Counted from the stretch's first letter, positions 7,244 through 16,967 are shown. The stretch: DNA of 64,000 nucleotides from an uncultured Gemmiger sp. (GCA_944386225.1 CALXAH010000010.1:1-64000); one strand, 5' to 3'. Made by a program: numbers and translations. The notes: generated from the letters alone by a model not told the origin.

Positions 7244-8980
7244 ATGGCTCTGGATGCCGCTACGCTGGCGCTCTGCGCCCGCGAGTTGAAAACCACCCTG
7301 CTGGACTCCCGGATCGACAAGATCTTTGAGCCCACCCGGGACGAGGTGCTGTTGCTTCTGCGCACCCGCACCGATACCTACCGTCTGCTGCTCAGCGCCC
7401 GCAGCGGCTCCGCCCGGGTCTGCCTGACCGGCGAGAGCTTTGAAAATCCGGCCACCCCGCCGGGGTTCTGTATGCTGCTGCGCAAGCATCTGGCCGGCGG
7501 CCGGCTGCTGGATATCCGGATGGAGCCGGGGGAACGGATCGTCTTTTTTGATTTCCAGTGTGTGAATGAGATGGGCGACCTGGTCAAAAATACCCTGGCC
7601 GCCGAGCTGATGGGCCGCTATTCCAATCTGGTGCTGGTACAGGAGGGCCGCATCCTGGACGCCCTCAAACGGGTGGATTTTGAGGATTCCGCCATTCGCC
7701 AGCTGCTGCCCGGCCTGCCCTATACCATGCCGCCCCGGCCCGCCCGGCCGGACTTCTTCTCGGTAAGCAGCGCCGCGCTGGTGGCGCTGGCCATGCAGAA
7801 GGATCTGCCGGTGGCCGACGCGCTGATGAAAAGCTGCGGCGGGGTAGGCCCGGTCATCTGCCGGGAAGCCGCCTTCCGGGCGCTGGGGGACGGCCACCGC
7901 CCGGCCAATGAACTGACCGCCGCCGAGCAGTCCGCCCTGGCCGCCGCGCTGGACGCCATCCGGGACGATCATGCTGCCGGCGGGGTGCCCACCGCCGCCG
8001 CGGCGCCGGACGGCCGCCCGGTGGAGTTCAGCTTTACCGCCCTGACCCAGTACGGCCCCGATGCCTGCCGCACCTACCCGAACTTCAGCGCCCTGCTGGA
8101 GGATTACTACGCGGTCAAAGATCGGGCCGAGCGTCTGCGCCAGAAGAGCCGCGATCTGCTCAAAACGGTGCGCAACCTGCACGAGCGGGCGGTGCGCAAG
8201 CAGGCCGCCCGTACCGAGGAACTGGCCCAGAGCGAAGCCAGCGACGAGCTGCGCGTCAAGGGTGAACTGGTGCAGGCCAACCTGTGGCAGATCCAGCGGG
8301 GCATGGCCAGCGTCACGGTGGACAACTACTACACCGGCCAGAAAGAGACCATTCCGCTGGATGTGCGGCTGTCTCCCAGCGGCAACGCCCAGAAGTATTT
8401 CAAGGAATACAAAAAGAAACAGACCGCCGCCAGAATGCTGGCCCGCCTGCTGGAAGAAGGCGCCCGGGAGATCGAGTATCTGGAGACGGTAGTCTATGAG
8501 GTGGAGACCGCCACCGGCGAGCAGGCCCTGGGGGAGATCCGGGCCGAGCTGAAAAGCCAGGGGTATCTGAAATATTATAAGGTGCGGGACAAAAAGCAGA
8601 AGCCTGCCGATTTCTTCCGTTACCGTTCCACCGACGGTTTTCTGATCCTGGTGGGCCGCAACAACGCCCAGAACGACAAACTTACTCTGCATACCGCCCG
8701 GGGCCGGGATCTGTGGTTCCATGTGAAGAACGCCCCCGGCAGCCATACGGTGGTTATCAGCGAGGGCCAGCCCATCCCGGACTCCACCCGGGAAGAGGCC
8801 GCCCAGCTGGCGGTACTCCACTCCAGCCAGGCGGGGGGCGCCAAGGTTCCGGTGGACTACACCTTTGTGCGCAACATCCGCAAGACCGGCGATCTGAAGC
8901 CCGGTATGGTGCTCTACGACACCTACGAGACCGCCTACATCACACCGGATCCCGCGCTGCAGGAGAAACTGCGGGTGTAA
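7244..8980 (+). CDS. rqcH: RqcH (NFACT family), ribosome-associated quality control
   Basis: Bacterial Rqc2 homologue that binds the peptidyl-tRNA-blocked 50S subunit and recruits tRNA-Ala to add a C-terminal alanine tail marking the stalled chain for proteolysis. Seen: NFACT-N domain (MALDAATLALCARELKTTL to about residue 190, with the ENPATPPGFCMLLRKHL segment), a central region with a long helical coiled coil (about 270-430), and the NFACT-R domain (FFRYRSTDGFLILVGRNN, LWFHVKNAPGSHTVV). 578 residues, full length. Alone on its transcript or with the next gene, 23 bp downstream. Confidence 0.93.
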   Translation: MALDAATLALCARELKTTLLDSRIDKIFEPTRDEVLLLLRTRTDTYRLLLSARSGSARVCLTGESFENPATPPGFCMLLRKHLAGGRLLDIRMEPGERIVFFDFQCVNEMGDLVKNTLAAELMGRYSNLVLVQEGRILDALKRVDFEDSAIRQLLPGLPYTMPPRPARPDFFSVSSAALVALAMQKDLPVADALMKSCGGVGPVICREAAFRALGDGHRPANELTAAEQSALAAALDAIRDDHAAGGVPTAAAAPDGRPVEFSFTALTQYGPDACRTYPNFSALLEDYYAVKDRAERLRQKSRDLLKTVRNLHERAVRKQAARTEELAQSEASDELRVKGELVQANLWQIQRGMASVTVDNYYTGQKETIPLDVRLSPSGNAQKYFKEYKKKQTAARMLARLLEEGAREIEYLETVVYEVETATGEQALGEIRAELKSQGYLKYYKVRDKKQKPADFFRYRSTDGFLILVGRNNAQNDKLTLHTARGRDLWFHVKNAPGSHTVVISEGQPIPDSTREEAAQLAVLHSSQAGGAKVPVDYTFVRNIRKTGDLKPGMVLYDTYETAYITPDPALQEKLRV

Positions 8981-9003
8981 AGAGGCCGTAAGGAGGAAGG
9001 CTT

Positions 9004-10137
9004 GTGGCGATTGCTATTTACACGCTGATTGACGGCACGAACTACGGCCAGCGGCTGCAGAATCTGGCACTTCAGACGGTGCTGGAACAGATCACCGGAT
9101 CCCGGGTGGAGACGGTGGGCTACTACCGGCCGCTGTCCGGCAAGTATCAGGATACGCTGAGCCTGCGCAACCGCGTATCGTATCTGGTGTACGAGGCGCT
9201 GACCCTGCACTATCCGCCGGCCCGGCTCTGGCGGCGGTTCTGGCAGCGGACAGCTTTTTACCGGTTCAACCGGGACCGCATCCATCTGGCGCCCCGGCAG
9301 TTTGCCGTGGGGGAGGAGAATATTGCCGCCCCCAACTACTGGAGCGAGCGGTACGACGGTTTTATCGCGGGCAGTGACCAGATCTGGAATCTGGATATTC
9401 CCACCGTTACGCCGCTGGCCTTTCTGCGTTTTGCACGGCCCGGCCAGCGATACAGCTATGCGGCCAGTGTCTGCTGTGCGCCGGAGGTTCTGCATGAAAC
9501 CGACTGGGCCCGGGAGGGCCTGCGGGAGATGGATGGCCTTTCGGTTCGGGAGGATGTGGGCCTGGATACGGTGGAACAGATTACGGGCCGCCGCCCCGTC
9601 TGGGACCTGGACCCGGCGCTGCTGCTGGATGCGGATGCCTGGAACCGCCTTCTGGCACTGCCCGCCGGACGCAGCCGCCGTCCCTATATTTTGGTCTATC
9701 AGATCGATTCCAGCGCGGATCCGGCGCTGGAACCCTGGGCCCGGGCCTTTGCGGATGCCCGGGGCTGGCAGCTGGTTCATGCCCGGGAGATCGGCTGCGG
9801 GCCTGCCGGCTGGGTACGGCTGGTGCGGGATGCTTCCCTGGTGGTGGCGGACTCGTATCACGGCCTGATATTTTCGCTTTTGTTCCGGGTGCCGTTCGTA
9901 CTTAGCAGCAGCCGGGGAGAAGGGATGAACACCCGCTTGTCCTCCCTGCTGAACCGTCTGGAACTTCCGCCCCGGCACTACGACGGTATGCCGGACGCCG
10001 AGATTCTGGAGGGCGTGGACTGGCAAGCGGTTCATGCCCGGTTGGCCGACCTGCGCCGGGAGAGCCTGGAACACCTGACAAATACCGTCGCCCGTCTGGA
10101 AGGGAGAGAATCGGATGCCTGTGCTGTCACCCTCTGA
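9004..10137 (+). CDS. polysaccharide pyruvyl transferase family protein
   Basis: Predicted to transfer pyruvate from PEP onto a sugar of an envelope polysaccharide, giving it a negative charge. Family motifs are visible: NYGQRLQNLALQ near the N-terminus, YDGFIAGSDQIWN (about residue 120) and VVADSYHGLIFSLLF (about 280). Start is GTG at 9004 with AAGGAGGAAGG just upstream. 377 residues. It overlaps the next gene, an F420-hydrogenase-beta-like Fe-S protein, by 23 bp; this pair recurs in gut Firmicutes and Bacteroidetes glycan loci, so the two probably act together. The sugar acceptor is unknown. Confidence 0.88.
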   Translation: MAIAIYTLIDGTNYGQRLQNLALQTVLEQITGSRVETVGYYRPLSGKYQDTLSLRNRVSYLVYEALTLHYPPARLWRRFWQRTAFYRFNRDRIHLAPRQFAVGEENIAAPNYWSERYDGFIAGSDQIWNLDIPTVTPLAFLRFARPGQRYSYAASVCCAPEVLHETDWAREGLREMDGLSVREDVGLDTVEQITGRRPVWDLDPALLLDADAWNRLLALPAGRSRRPYILVYQIDSSADPALEPWARAFADARGWQLVHAREIGCGPAGWVRLVRDASLVVADSYHGLIFSLLFRVPFVLSSSRGEGMNTRLSSLLNRLELPPRHYDGMPDAEILEGVDWQAVHARLADLRRESLEHLTNTVARLEGRESDACAVTL

Positions 10138-11257
10138 TTGCTGTACCGGATGCGGGGCCTGCTCTGCCGTTTGCCCGCGCGGGGCGATCCGGATGCTTCC
10201 CGACCGGCTGGGGTTCGATGCACCCCGCGTGGACAAAAGTCTGTGCGTGGAATGCGGAAGCTGTTCCAAAGCCTGTCCGGTGCTTGCGCCTCTTTCGCGC
10301 TGCCCTGTGCCGGAACAGGCCTGGGGTTTGTACGCCAAGGAACAGGCTCTGCGGGATGCCTCTTCTTCCGGGGGCGTATTCGGCCTGCTGGCCCGGCAGA
10401 CCCTGGCAATGGGCGGGCGGGTTTTCGGCGCGGCCTTTGATGGGGGGCTGAACCTGGAACACCGGGAAGCCGGTGACGAGACCTCCCTGCTTCCGCTGCT
10501 GAAATCCAAGTACCTGCAAAGCCGTTGCTGGCCGGTTTATTCACGGATACGGCAGCTGCTGCAGCAGGATGTACCGGTTCTGTTCTGCGGCACCGGCTGC
10601 CAAACGGCGGGCCTGCGGCGTGCACTGGGAAAGCTGGCGGATTCCGATAAGCTGCTCTGCGTGGCGGTGATCTGCCACGGGGTACCGTCACCGCAGCTGT
10701 GGCACTCCTATCGCCGCTGGAGAGAGCGTCAGCAGCATGCTGCCATGACGAATATGGATTTCCGTGCGGAAGCCGGCGGCATCTGCCTGCGGGCAACCTT
10801 TTCAAACGGGTCCAATGTGCGCTATGGAGGCTGGAGCGATCCCTATATTCAACTGTTTCTGACCGATGCGTCCCTGCGGCCTTCCTGCAGCCGGTGTACC
10901 GCCCGCCTGGACGGGAACGGCGCGGATCTGACCCTGGGGGACTTCTGGGGTGCTGAAAAAATTCTGCCGGAATTTGCCCGGAAGGGGTTGTCTCTGGCTT
11001 TTGTCCAGAGCGAAAAAGGCCGTCGGGCGCTGGAAAGCATTCTGCCGCTGACCAGTTGGAAAACGGTGCCGTCCGAACCGGCGCTGCGGGAAAACCCCTC
11101 CGCCGTAAAGCCGGCACCCGAACCGCCGGAAGCGGAGGCTTTCCGCCGCGGCTGGGGCGCCTGGCCGTTTCCTGTTCTGGCGGCCGGACGGGGCTTTGTG
11201 CCGCGTATGCGCGCGGCTGCGGGCTGGCTGTTGGACGGGATCCGTCCCGCCCGCTGA
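10115..11257 (+). CDS. coenzyme F420 hydrogenase/dehydrogenase beta-subunit-like Fe-S protein
   Basis: A 380-residue protein with two N-terminal [4Fe-4S] ferredoxin motifs (CCTGCGACSAVCP and CVECGSCSKACP, residues 9-55), then FrhB-type domains: SSSGGVFGLLARQTL, VPVLFCGTGCQTAGL, CHGVPSPQLWHSY and the late CSRC...GADLTLGDFWG. It probably reduces a flavin-bound substrate with low-potential electrons; true F420 use is unlikely in this organism group. It is translationally coupled to the pyruvyl transferase, which points to a redox step in polysaccharide modification. The substrate is unknown. Confidence 0.87.
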   Translation: MPVLSPSDCCTGCGACSAVCPRGAIRMLPDRLGFDAPRVDKSLCVECGSCSKACPVLAPLSRCPVPEQAWGLYAKEQALRDASSSGGVFGLLARQTLAMGGRVFGAAFDGGLNLEHREAGDETSLLPLLKSKYLQSRCWPVYSRIRQLLQQDVPVLFCGTGCQTAGLRRALGKLADSDKLLCVAVICHGVPSPQLWHSYRRWRERQQHAAMTNMDFRAEAGGICLRATFSNGSNVRYGGWSDPYIQLFLTDASLRPSCSRCTARLDGNGADLTLGDFWGAEKILPEFARKGLSLAFVQSEKGRRALESILPLTSWKTVPSEPALRENPSAVKPAPEPPEAEAFRRGWGAWPFPVLAAGRGFVPRMRAAAGWLLDGIRPAR

Positions 11258-11338
11258 AAAGTATGTTTCCGGCGAAGGCGGAAAAACAGCGTGCCGCCGC
11301 CGGGAATTGGCTCCCCTAACAAGGAGGACAAAGGTTTC

Positions 11339-13234
11339 ATGCAGCAAACTACCCCAATACCGACCCTCTGGATACGCCTGCGCCGCTGGTTTGCGGCGCG
11401 GCCGGTGCTCTGCGCGGTGATCAGCCTGCTGGCCTGCGCCGGGGTGCCGCTGCTGTACCAGGTGCTGATCGAGTTTACCCGCATCCGCTCCTTTACCGTT
11501 ACCCTGACCTATCTGAGCGGCCGGGTGCCCAACCTGCTGCTGGGCTGGGTGCCGCTGGCGCTGCTGTTTCTGGCGCTTACCCTGCTCACCCGGCGGCCCG
11601 CTGTGCCCGCCGGGATCATGGGGGTCATCCTGGCTACCGGCGGGATCTCCAATTATCTGAAACTTTCCTACCGGGACGAGCCGGTGGTGCCCAGCGACCT
11701 GTTCATCCTGCGGGATGCGGCCACCATCGGCACCGAGATGCGGCCCGCCATTACCCGGGAGATGGTGATTTTTGCCCTGGCGGTGATCCTGATCACCGTG
11801 GCACTTTCCTTTGTGCGGCTGCCCTGGCCGAAGGGTGGCCGGGGCTGGGCGCTGCGGGCGCTGTCCGGCGGGATGGCGCTGGTCTGCGCCTGCCTGTTCA
11901 CCGTGCGGGAAATCTGGCACGAGCCCAGCATGCGGGCCCGGGGGCTGGGATACTTTTCCACCGGTCTGGCCGACGAATACTACCGGGGCACCTTTGTGCC
12001 CATCTTCCTGCATCTGGTGGGGGATCTGAAGATTGATCCGCCCGCCGGATACCGGGAAGCTTCGGTGGAACAGCTGGCGCAGGAGATGGCCGCCCGGGCA
12101 GGGGAACGGGACTCCCGTACAACGCCGGATATCCTGGTGGTCATGTCCGAAAGCTGGTTTGATCTGGAGCGGGTGATTCCCGGGCAATACTCCCAGGATC
12201 TGACCGCCAACTTCGACCGGCTGGCCCGGGAAGGGGTCAGCGGGTATTTCCTCAGCGAGGGCTATACCGGGGGCACCGCCAACATCGAGTTTGCGGCTCT
12301 TACCGGTTTCTGCACCGATCTGCTGCCCCAGGGCAGCACCGCCTACAGCGAGTACATGCACGAGGACTTCGCCGGCTATCCGCGTTATCTGAAGCAGCAG
12401 GGCTATACCAATGTGGCCATCCATCCCTACCTGCGCAGCTTCTATGACCGGGAGGACGCCTACGCGGATATGGGATTCGACGCCTTCTACGATATGGAGG
12501 ACTTTGCCGACCCGGTCTACGCCGGCGATTACATCAGCGAAAAGAGCACCATCGACAAGCTCATCGATACCTATAAAAAGGAGACCGCCAAAACCGACGG
12601 CGGCGTCTTTATCCATACCGTGACCATCCAGAACCATGTGTCCTATACCGGAGGCATCTATCCGGACGGCTACCGGGTCACCGCCAGGGTGCCGGGGCTC
12701 AACAAGGAGGAGACCGCCCTGCTGGAGACGGTGGCCACCAACATGCGGGACATCGACCGGGCGCTGGGCCGCCTGACCGACTATCTGGAAACGGTGGACC
12801 GGGAGGTGATCGTCCTGTTCTTCGGCGATCACCAGACCGGCGTGGCCGATGACGATACCATCAACGTGAACGAGAAGGCGGCCTCCTATCTGGGCCTGCC
12901 CGACCGGGAGCAGATGGTGGAGAAGTACAAGGTGCCTTTCCTGATCTGGAGCAACCACGACAAGAAGGACGCGGTCACCGAGCCGCTCACCACCGCCTAT
13001 ATGCTGCTGCCCCTGCTGGGCGCTTATTACGATGCGCCCCGTCCGGCCTGGATGGACTGGCTGTACACCACCCTGCCGGAATGCCGGGGCCTGGCCCGGG
13101 GCTACGCCATCGCCCCGGATGGCAGCGTGGGCCTGCCGGAAGGGCAGATCAACGAACTGCTGAGAAAATACTGGACCGTCCAGTACGATCTGATGTTCGG
13201 CAAAGAGTACAGCCGGGATATTCTGTACAGCTGA
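11339..13234 (+). CDS. LTA-synthase-like membrane sulfatase
   Basis: Predicted phosphoglycerol (or related) transferase of the LtaS/sulfatase fold, acting outside the membrane. Start 11339 has AAGGAGG at 11321-11327. N-terminal membrane segments cover roughly residues 17-200; the extracellular domain starts with DILVVMSESWFD (first metal-binding acid), has the nucleophile Thr in GYTGGTANIEF, and HTVTIQNHVSY and FFGDHQTG as later metal ligands. 631 residues, near the usual LtaS length. Whether it polymerises lipoteichoic acid or decorates another glycan cannot be told. It ends at a strong terminator before the ribosomal superoperon. Confidence 0.9.
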   Translation: MQQTTPIPTLWIRLRRWFAARPVLCAVISLLACAGVPLLYQVLIEFTRIRSFTVTLTYLSGRVPNLLLGWVPLALLFLALTLLTRRPAVPAGIMGVILATGGISNYLKLSYRDEPVVPSDLFILRDAATIGTEMRPAITREMVIFALAVILITVALSFVRLPWPKGGRGWALRALSGGMALVCACLFTVREIWHEPSMRARGLGYFSTGLADEYYRGTFVPIFLHLVGDLKIDPPAGYREASVEQLAQEMAARAGERDSRTTPDILVVMSESWFDLERVIPGQYSQDLTANFDRLAREGVSGYFLSEGYTGGTANIEFAALTGFCTDLLPQGSTAYSEYMHEDFAGYPRYLKQQGYTNVAIHPYLRSFYDREDAYADMGFDAFYDMEDFADPVYAGDYISEKSTIDKLIDTYKKETAKTDGGVFIHTVTIQNHVSYTGGIYPDGYRVTARVPGLNKEETALLETVATNMRDIDRALGRLTDYLETVDREVIVLFFGDHQTGVADDDTINVNEKAASYLGLPDREQMVEKYKVPFLIWSNHDKKDAVTEPLTTAYMLLPLLGAYYDAPRPAWMDWLYTTLPECRGLARGYAIAPDGSVGLPEGQINELLRKYWTVQYDLMFGKEYSRDILYS

Positions 13235-13244
13235 GAGAAAAAAG

Positions 13245-13285
13245 GGCCGCCGGAGGGGCAGAAAACCGCTTCCGGCGGCCTTTTT
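13245..13285 (+). terminator. Rho-independent terminator after LTA-synthase-like gene
   Basis: GGCCGCCGGA (13245-13254) pairs with TCCGGCGGCC (13271-13280), then TTTTT. Confidence 0.9.
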
Positions 13286-13359
13286 CCGGCCGTTTGGGAC
13301 CCGTTTGCGCAAAAGGGAGAAATTCTCAAAAAAAATTCTAACTTTTTTACAAAAAGGGG

Positions 13360-13388
13360 TTGCAACACCCGGCAGTGTGTGCTAAAAT
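13360..13388 (+). promoter_or_regulatory. main promoter of the S10-spc-alpha superoperon
   Basis: TTGCAA (13360-13365), 17-bp spacer, TAAAAT (13383-13388), preceded by an AT-rich tract (13320-13355) that may be an UP element. Predicted start near 13395, giving a leader of about 320 nt before rpsJ. Confidence 0.8.
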
Positions 13389-13394
13389 AAACCT

Positions 13395-13713
13395 CGGCTG
13401 CAAAGGACCCCGTGCACAATGGGGTACGGGGCCACGATATGCGATGATGCGGGAGGTTGCCGTAGCGATACGGGTTTTTCCGCGGAGTATGTCCGATCTA
13501 GAACCGGGCGAAAGAATTACTGACAGCAAAGGGATACGTTCTCACCGGCTTGCCGTGCGAACCAATGTCCAACTTAATTTGCTACAGGTCTGTCCGGGGG
13601 AACTGCCTAGCGGTTCACCGGCTTTTCTGATGCAAAAACGTGAAACACCCGGCGCTGTGTACAGTGGTTTATCGGCTCGCCTAGGCACCAAATTTTAACA
13701 GGAGGCGAACAAA
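13395..13713 (+). promoter_or_regulatory. structured leader RNA of the S10 operon
   Basis: A gene-free stretch with strong structure. Best element: stem GCGGGA/TCCGC (13449-13454 with 13479-13483) enclosing an internal loop and the hairpin CCGTA-GCGA-TACGG (13460-13473) with a GNRA tetraloop. A second stem, CCCCGT/ACGGGG, lies just upstream (about 13408-13432). Further down, GAAC/GTTC and an ACACCCGGC...TGTGT block (13648-13664) that echoes the promoter spacer. A ribosomal-protein-responsive leader, as in other S10 operons, is the likely role; the protein is not identifiable here. Confidence 0.6.
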
Positions 13714-14025
13714 ATGGCAGTCAAGGAGAAAATCAGGATTCGTTTGCAGAGCTACGACCACCAGCTGGTGGACGCGGCTGCGGAAAAGATCGTGGAGACC
13801 GCTAAGCGCACCGGCGCCCGCGTGTCCGGCCCGATCCCCCTGCCCACCGACAAGGAAGTGGTGACCATCCTGCGCGCTGTTCACAAGTACAAGGACAGCC
13901 GCGAGCAGTTTGAGACCCGCACCCACAAGCGTCTGGTGGACGTCCTGAAGCCGTCCAACAAGACGGTCGAGGCCCTCATGGGCCTGCAGCTCCCCGCCGG
14001 CGTGGACATCGAGATCAAGCTGTGA
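13714..14025 (+). CDS. rpsJ: 30S ribosomal protein S10
   Basis: First gene of the superoperon; 103 residues, start with ACAGGAGGCGAAC upstream. Opens with [21 protein letters not shown] and has the S10 loop ([16 protein letters not shown]) that also contacts NusB in antitermination. It is followed by a 167-bp GC-rich spacer with several potential hairpins before rplC, long for this operon. Confidence 0.97.
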   Translation: MAVKEKIRIRLQSYDHQLVDAAAEKIVETAKRTGARVSGPIPLPTDKEVVTILRAVHKYKDSREQFETRTHKRLVDVLKPSNKTVEALMGLQLPAGVDIEIKL

Positions 14026-14192
14026 GCGCGCACGGGCGCCTTACTTAACCGGTAAGGGCCGCCGGCGAGCCGCCAACTGCCGGAAACCCCGGCGCCCTTC
14101 GCAAACACCCGATCCCGAGCACCGCTCCCCAGCGGAGAGGTCATGTTGGCGCGAAAGCGCGTCAACCAATAACCTTATAGGAGGAAAAGAAA

Positions 14193-14825
14193 ATGCAAAA
14201 AGGTATCATCGGCAAGAAACTGGGCATGACTCAGCTGTTCGATGAGAACGGCAAGGTCGTTCCCGTCACCGTGATCGAGGCTGGCCCCTGCACCGTGGTG
14301 CAGAAGAAGACCGTGGAAAGCGACGGCTACCAGGCCGTGCAGCTGGGCTTCGGCGACATCGCCGCCCGCAAGGTCAACAAGCCTGCCAAGGGTCATTTCG
14401 ACAAGGCCGACGTGGCCCCCAAGAAGACCCTGCGTGAGTTCCGTCTGGCTGACATCAGCGCCGTGAACGTGGGCGACATCCTGAAGGCCGACGTCTTCGC
14501 CGCCGGCGACCACATCGACGTGGTCGGCGTCAGCAAGGGCAAGGGCTACGCCGGCACCATCAAGCGCTGGAACGGCCATCGCCTGCGCGAGAGCCACGGC
14601 ACCGGCCCCGTTTCCCGCCATGCCGGTTCCATGGGCGCCTGCTCCACCCCCAGCCGTGTGTTCAAGGGCAAGAAGCTGCCCGGTCACCTGGGCGCTGAGC
14701 GCGTGACCATCCAGAACCTGACCGTCGTCAAGGTGGACGCGGAAAATAATCTGATCGCCGTCAAGGGCGCTGTGCCCGGCCCCAAGGGCGCCGTGGTCTG
14801 CATCTGCGACAGCGTGAAGGCGTAA
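14193..14825 (+). CDS. rplC: 50S ribosomal protein L3
   Basis: Binds 23S rRNA near the peptidyl transferase centre. 210 residues; starts [16 protein letters not shown] and contains the extension [22 protein letters not shown] that reaches toward the active site. Ribosome-binding site AGGAGGAAAAG. The preceding 167 bp (14026-14192) holds no gene and may include an attenuator. Confidence 0.97.
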   Translation: MQKGIIGKKLGMTQLFDENGKVVPVTVIEAGPCTVVQKKTVESDGYQAVQLGFGDIAARKVNKPAKGHFDKADVAPKKTLREFRLADISAVNVGDILKADVFAAGDHIDVVGVSKGKGYAGTIKRWNGHRLRESHGTGPVSRHAGSMGACSTPSRVFKGKKLPGHLGAERVTIQNLTVVKVDAENNLIAVKGAVPGPKGAVVCICDSVKA

Positions 14826-14839
14826 AGGAGGAAAGCACA

Positions 14840-15463
14840 ATGGCACAGTTTGACGTTTTGGATATGAACGGCAAGAAGGTTTCCACCGTAGAGCTTTCCG
14901 ACGCCGTTTTCGGTATCACCCCCAATGAGAAGGCCGTGCACATCGCGGTCGTCAACTTCCTGGCCAACCAGCGCCAGGGCACCCAGAGCACCAAGACCCG
15001 CAGCGAGGTTTCCGGCGGCGGCCGCAAGCCCTGGCGTCAGAAGGGCACCGGTCATGCCCGTCAGGGTTCCACCCGCAGCCCGCAGTGGACCCACGGCGGC
15101 GTTGCCCTGGGCCCCAAGCCCCGCGATTACAGCTACCGCATCAACAAGAAGGTCCGCCGTCTGGCCGTGCTGAGCGCCCTGAGCGCCAAGGCCCAGGCCG
15201 GTGACATGATTGTGATCGACAAGCTGGCCTGCGAGGAGTACAAGACCAAGACCGTGGTCAACATGCTGGCCGCTGTGGGCGCTTCCAAGAAGGCCCTGAT
15301 CGTGAACGACGCTGTGGACGCCAAGTTCGTCAAGAGCGCCGCCAACGTGCCCGGCGTCAAGACCACCACCGCTCTGAGCGTGAACACCTACGACGTCGTG
15401 AACGCCGACAAGTTCATCATCAGCGTGGACGCTGCCAAAAAACTCGAGGAGGTTCTGGGCTAA
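14840..15463 (+). CDS. rplD: 50S ribosomal protein L4
   Basis: 207 residues. The tunnel-lining loop is recognisable (EVSGGGRKPWRQKGTGHARQ), the site of macrolide-resistance changes in other species. In proteobacteria L4 autoregulates the S10 operon; whether it reads the leader here is unknown. Its stop codon overlaps the rplW start by one base. Confidence 0.97.
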   Translation: MAQFDVLDMNGKKVSTVELSDAVFGITPNEKAVHIAVVNFLANQRQGTQSTKTRSEVSGGGRKPWRQKGTGHARQGSTRSPQWTHGGVALGPKPRDYSYRINKKVRRLAVLSALSAKAQAGDMIVIDKLACEEYKTKTVVNMLAAVGASKKALIVNDAVDAKFVKSAANVPGVKTTTALSVNTYDVVNADKFIISVDAAKKLEEVLG

Positions 15464-15756
15464 TGAAAGCTGCACAAGACATCATCCTGGCCCCTGTCAT
15501 TACCGAGAACTCGATGCAGGGTATTGCCAGCAAGAAGTACACCTTCAAGGTTGCGACCGACGCCAACAAGATCGAGATCGCCAAGGCTGTTGAGAGCCTG
15601 TTCGGCGTGAAGGTTGCCAAGGTCAACACCATCAACGTGCGCGGCCGTTACCGCCGCCAGGGCATGCATGCCGGCTACACCGCCGCTGCCAAGAAGGCCA
15701 TCGTGACCCTGAAACAGGATTCCAAGGGCATCGATTTCTTCGAGTCCATGGTATAA
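15463..15756 (+). CDS. rplW: 50S ribosomal protein L23
   Basis: 97 residues; lies at the polypeptide exit and docks trigger factor and SRP. Sequence is typical (ILAPVITENSM, YTFKVATDANKIEIAKAVE, VNTINVRGRYRRQG). Translationally coupled to rplD through TAATG. A 73-bp spacer with a GC-rich hairpin (AGCCCCCGAGGGCT) precedes rplB. Confidence 0.97.
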   Translation: MKAAQDIILAPVITENSMQGIASKKYTFKVATDANKIEIAKAVESLFGVKVAKVNTINVRGRYRRQGMHAGYTAAAKKAIVTLKQDSKGIDFFESMV

Positions 15757-15829
15757 AGAGCCCCCGAGGGCTTGCTTATGGGGATATGACCCCGATAATA
15801 ATTCATAAGATCAAAAGGAGAAAATAGCC

Positions 15830-16660
15830 ATGGCTATCAAAAAGTATAAGCCGACTACCCCGGGCCGCCGCGGCATGACTGTTACCGATTACAGCCAGCT
15901 GAGCAAGGTCGCGCCCGAGCGCAGCCTGCTGGAGCCTATGAAGAAGGCTGCCGGCCGCAACAACACCGGCCGGATCACCGTTCGCCATCACGGCGGCGGC
16001 AACCGCACCAAGTACCGCGTGATCGACTTCAAGCGCAACAAGTTTGACGTGCCCGCCACTGTCAAGACCCTGGAGTACGATCCCAACCGCAGCGCCCACA
16101 TCGCCCTGATCGAGTACGAAGACGGCGTCAAGAGCTACATCCTGGCTCCGGACGGCCTGAAGGTGGGCGACACCGTGATGGCCGGCCCCAACGCCGACAT
16201 CAAGCCGGGCAACGCGCTGCCCTTCGCCAACATCCCCGTTGGTACCACCATCCACAACATCGAGCTGTACCCCGGCAAGGGCGGCCAGCTGGTGCGCAGC
16301 GCCGGCAACATGGCTCAGCTGATGGCTAAGGAGAACGGCTACGCCCTGGTGCGTCTGCCCAGCGGCGAGATGCGCAACGTGCCTCTCAACTGCATCGCCA
16401 CCATCGGTCAGGTCGGCAACCTGGATCACGAGAACGTGAACATCGGCAAGGCCGGCCGCAAGCGCCACATGGGCTGGCGTCCCACCGTCCGCGGTTCTGT
16501 CATGAACCCCTGCGACCACCCCCACGGCGGCGGCGAGGGCAAGAGCCCGGTTGGCCGTCCCGGCCCTGTTACCCCCTGGGGCAAGCCGGCTATGGGTTAC
16601 AAGACCCGCAAACATCACAACCGCTCTGACAAGTTCATTGTCAAGCGCGCGAACGGTTAA
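15830..16660 (+). CDS. rplB: 50S ribosomal protein L2
   Basis: 276 residues, full length. Needed for subunit association and the peptidyl transferase fold. The conserved C-terminal [20 protein letters not shown] block with the critical histidine is intact. Start has AAAAGGAGAAAATAGCC upstream. Confidence 0.98.
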   Translation: MAIKKYKPTTPGRRGMTVTDYSQLSKVAPERSLLEPMKKAAGRNNTGRITVRHHGGGNRTKYRVIDFKRNKFDVPATVKTLEYDPNRSAHIALIEYEDGVKSYILAPDGLKVGDTVMAGPNADIKPGNALPFANIPVGTTIHNIELYPGKGGQLVRSAGNMAQLMAKENGYALVRLPSGEMRNVPLNCIATIGQVGNLDHENVNIGKAGRKRHMGWRPTVRGSVMNPCDHPHGGGEGKSPVGRPGPVTPWGKPAMGYKTRKHHNRSDKFIVKRANG

Positions 16661-16675
16661 GAGAGGAGAAGGAAC

Positions 16676-16948
16676 ATGGGTAGAAGTGTTAAGAAGGGAC
16701 CTTATGTCCTGCCTGTTCTGCTGAAGCGTGTCCGTGAGATGAACGAGTCCGGCGAGAAGCGCGTGCTCAAGACCTGGAGCCGCTCCTCCACCATCTTCCC
16801 CGACTTCGTGGGCCACACCTTCGCCGTGCACGATGGCCGCAAGCATGTGCCTGTGTACGTGACCGAGGATATGGTCGGCCACAAGCTGGGCGAATTCGCC
16901 CCCACCCGGACCTTCAAGGGCCACGCGGGCGCGAAGACCACGAAATAA
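16676..16948 (+). CDS. rpsS: 30S ribosomal protein S19
   Basis: 90 residues. Head protein next to S13. Opens [11 protein letters not shown] and has [19 protein letters not shown]; typical throughout. Confidence 0.97.
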   Translation: MGRSVKKGPYVLPVLLKRVREMNESGEKRVLKTWSRSSTIFPDFVGHTFAVHDGRKHVPVYVTEDMVGHKLGEFAPTRTFKGHAGAKTTK

Positions 16949-16967
16949 GAGAAGGAGGAACACAACC

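Noticed and set aside
5570-8821. A 1083-codon minus-strand frame opposite trmK, Nif3 and rqcH
   Set aside because: Same effect: no ribosome-binding site or domain, composition is that of an antisense shadow, and the plus-strand genes carry clear family motifs.
11118-11290. Frameshift or gene remnant before the LTA-synthase-like gene
   Set aside because: The preceding Fe-S protein ends normally and the 81-bp gap holds just a ribosome-binding site; no remnant is evident.
15757-15829. Spacer between rplW and rplB considered as an extra promoter or small gene
   Set aside because: Only a short GC hairpin and the rplB ribosome-binding site are visible.
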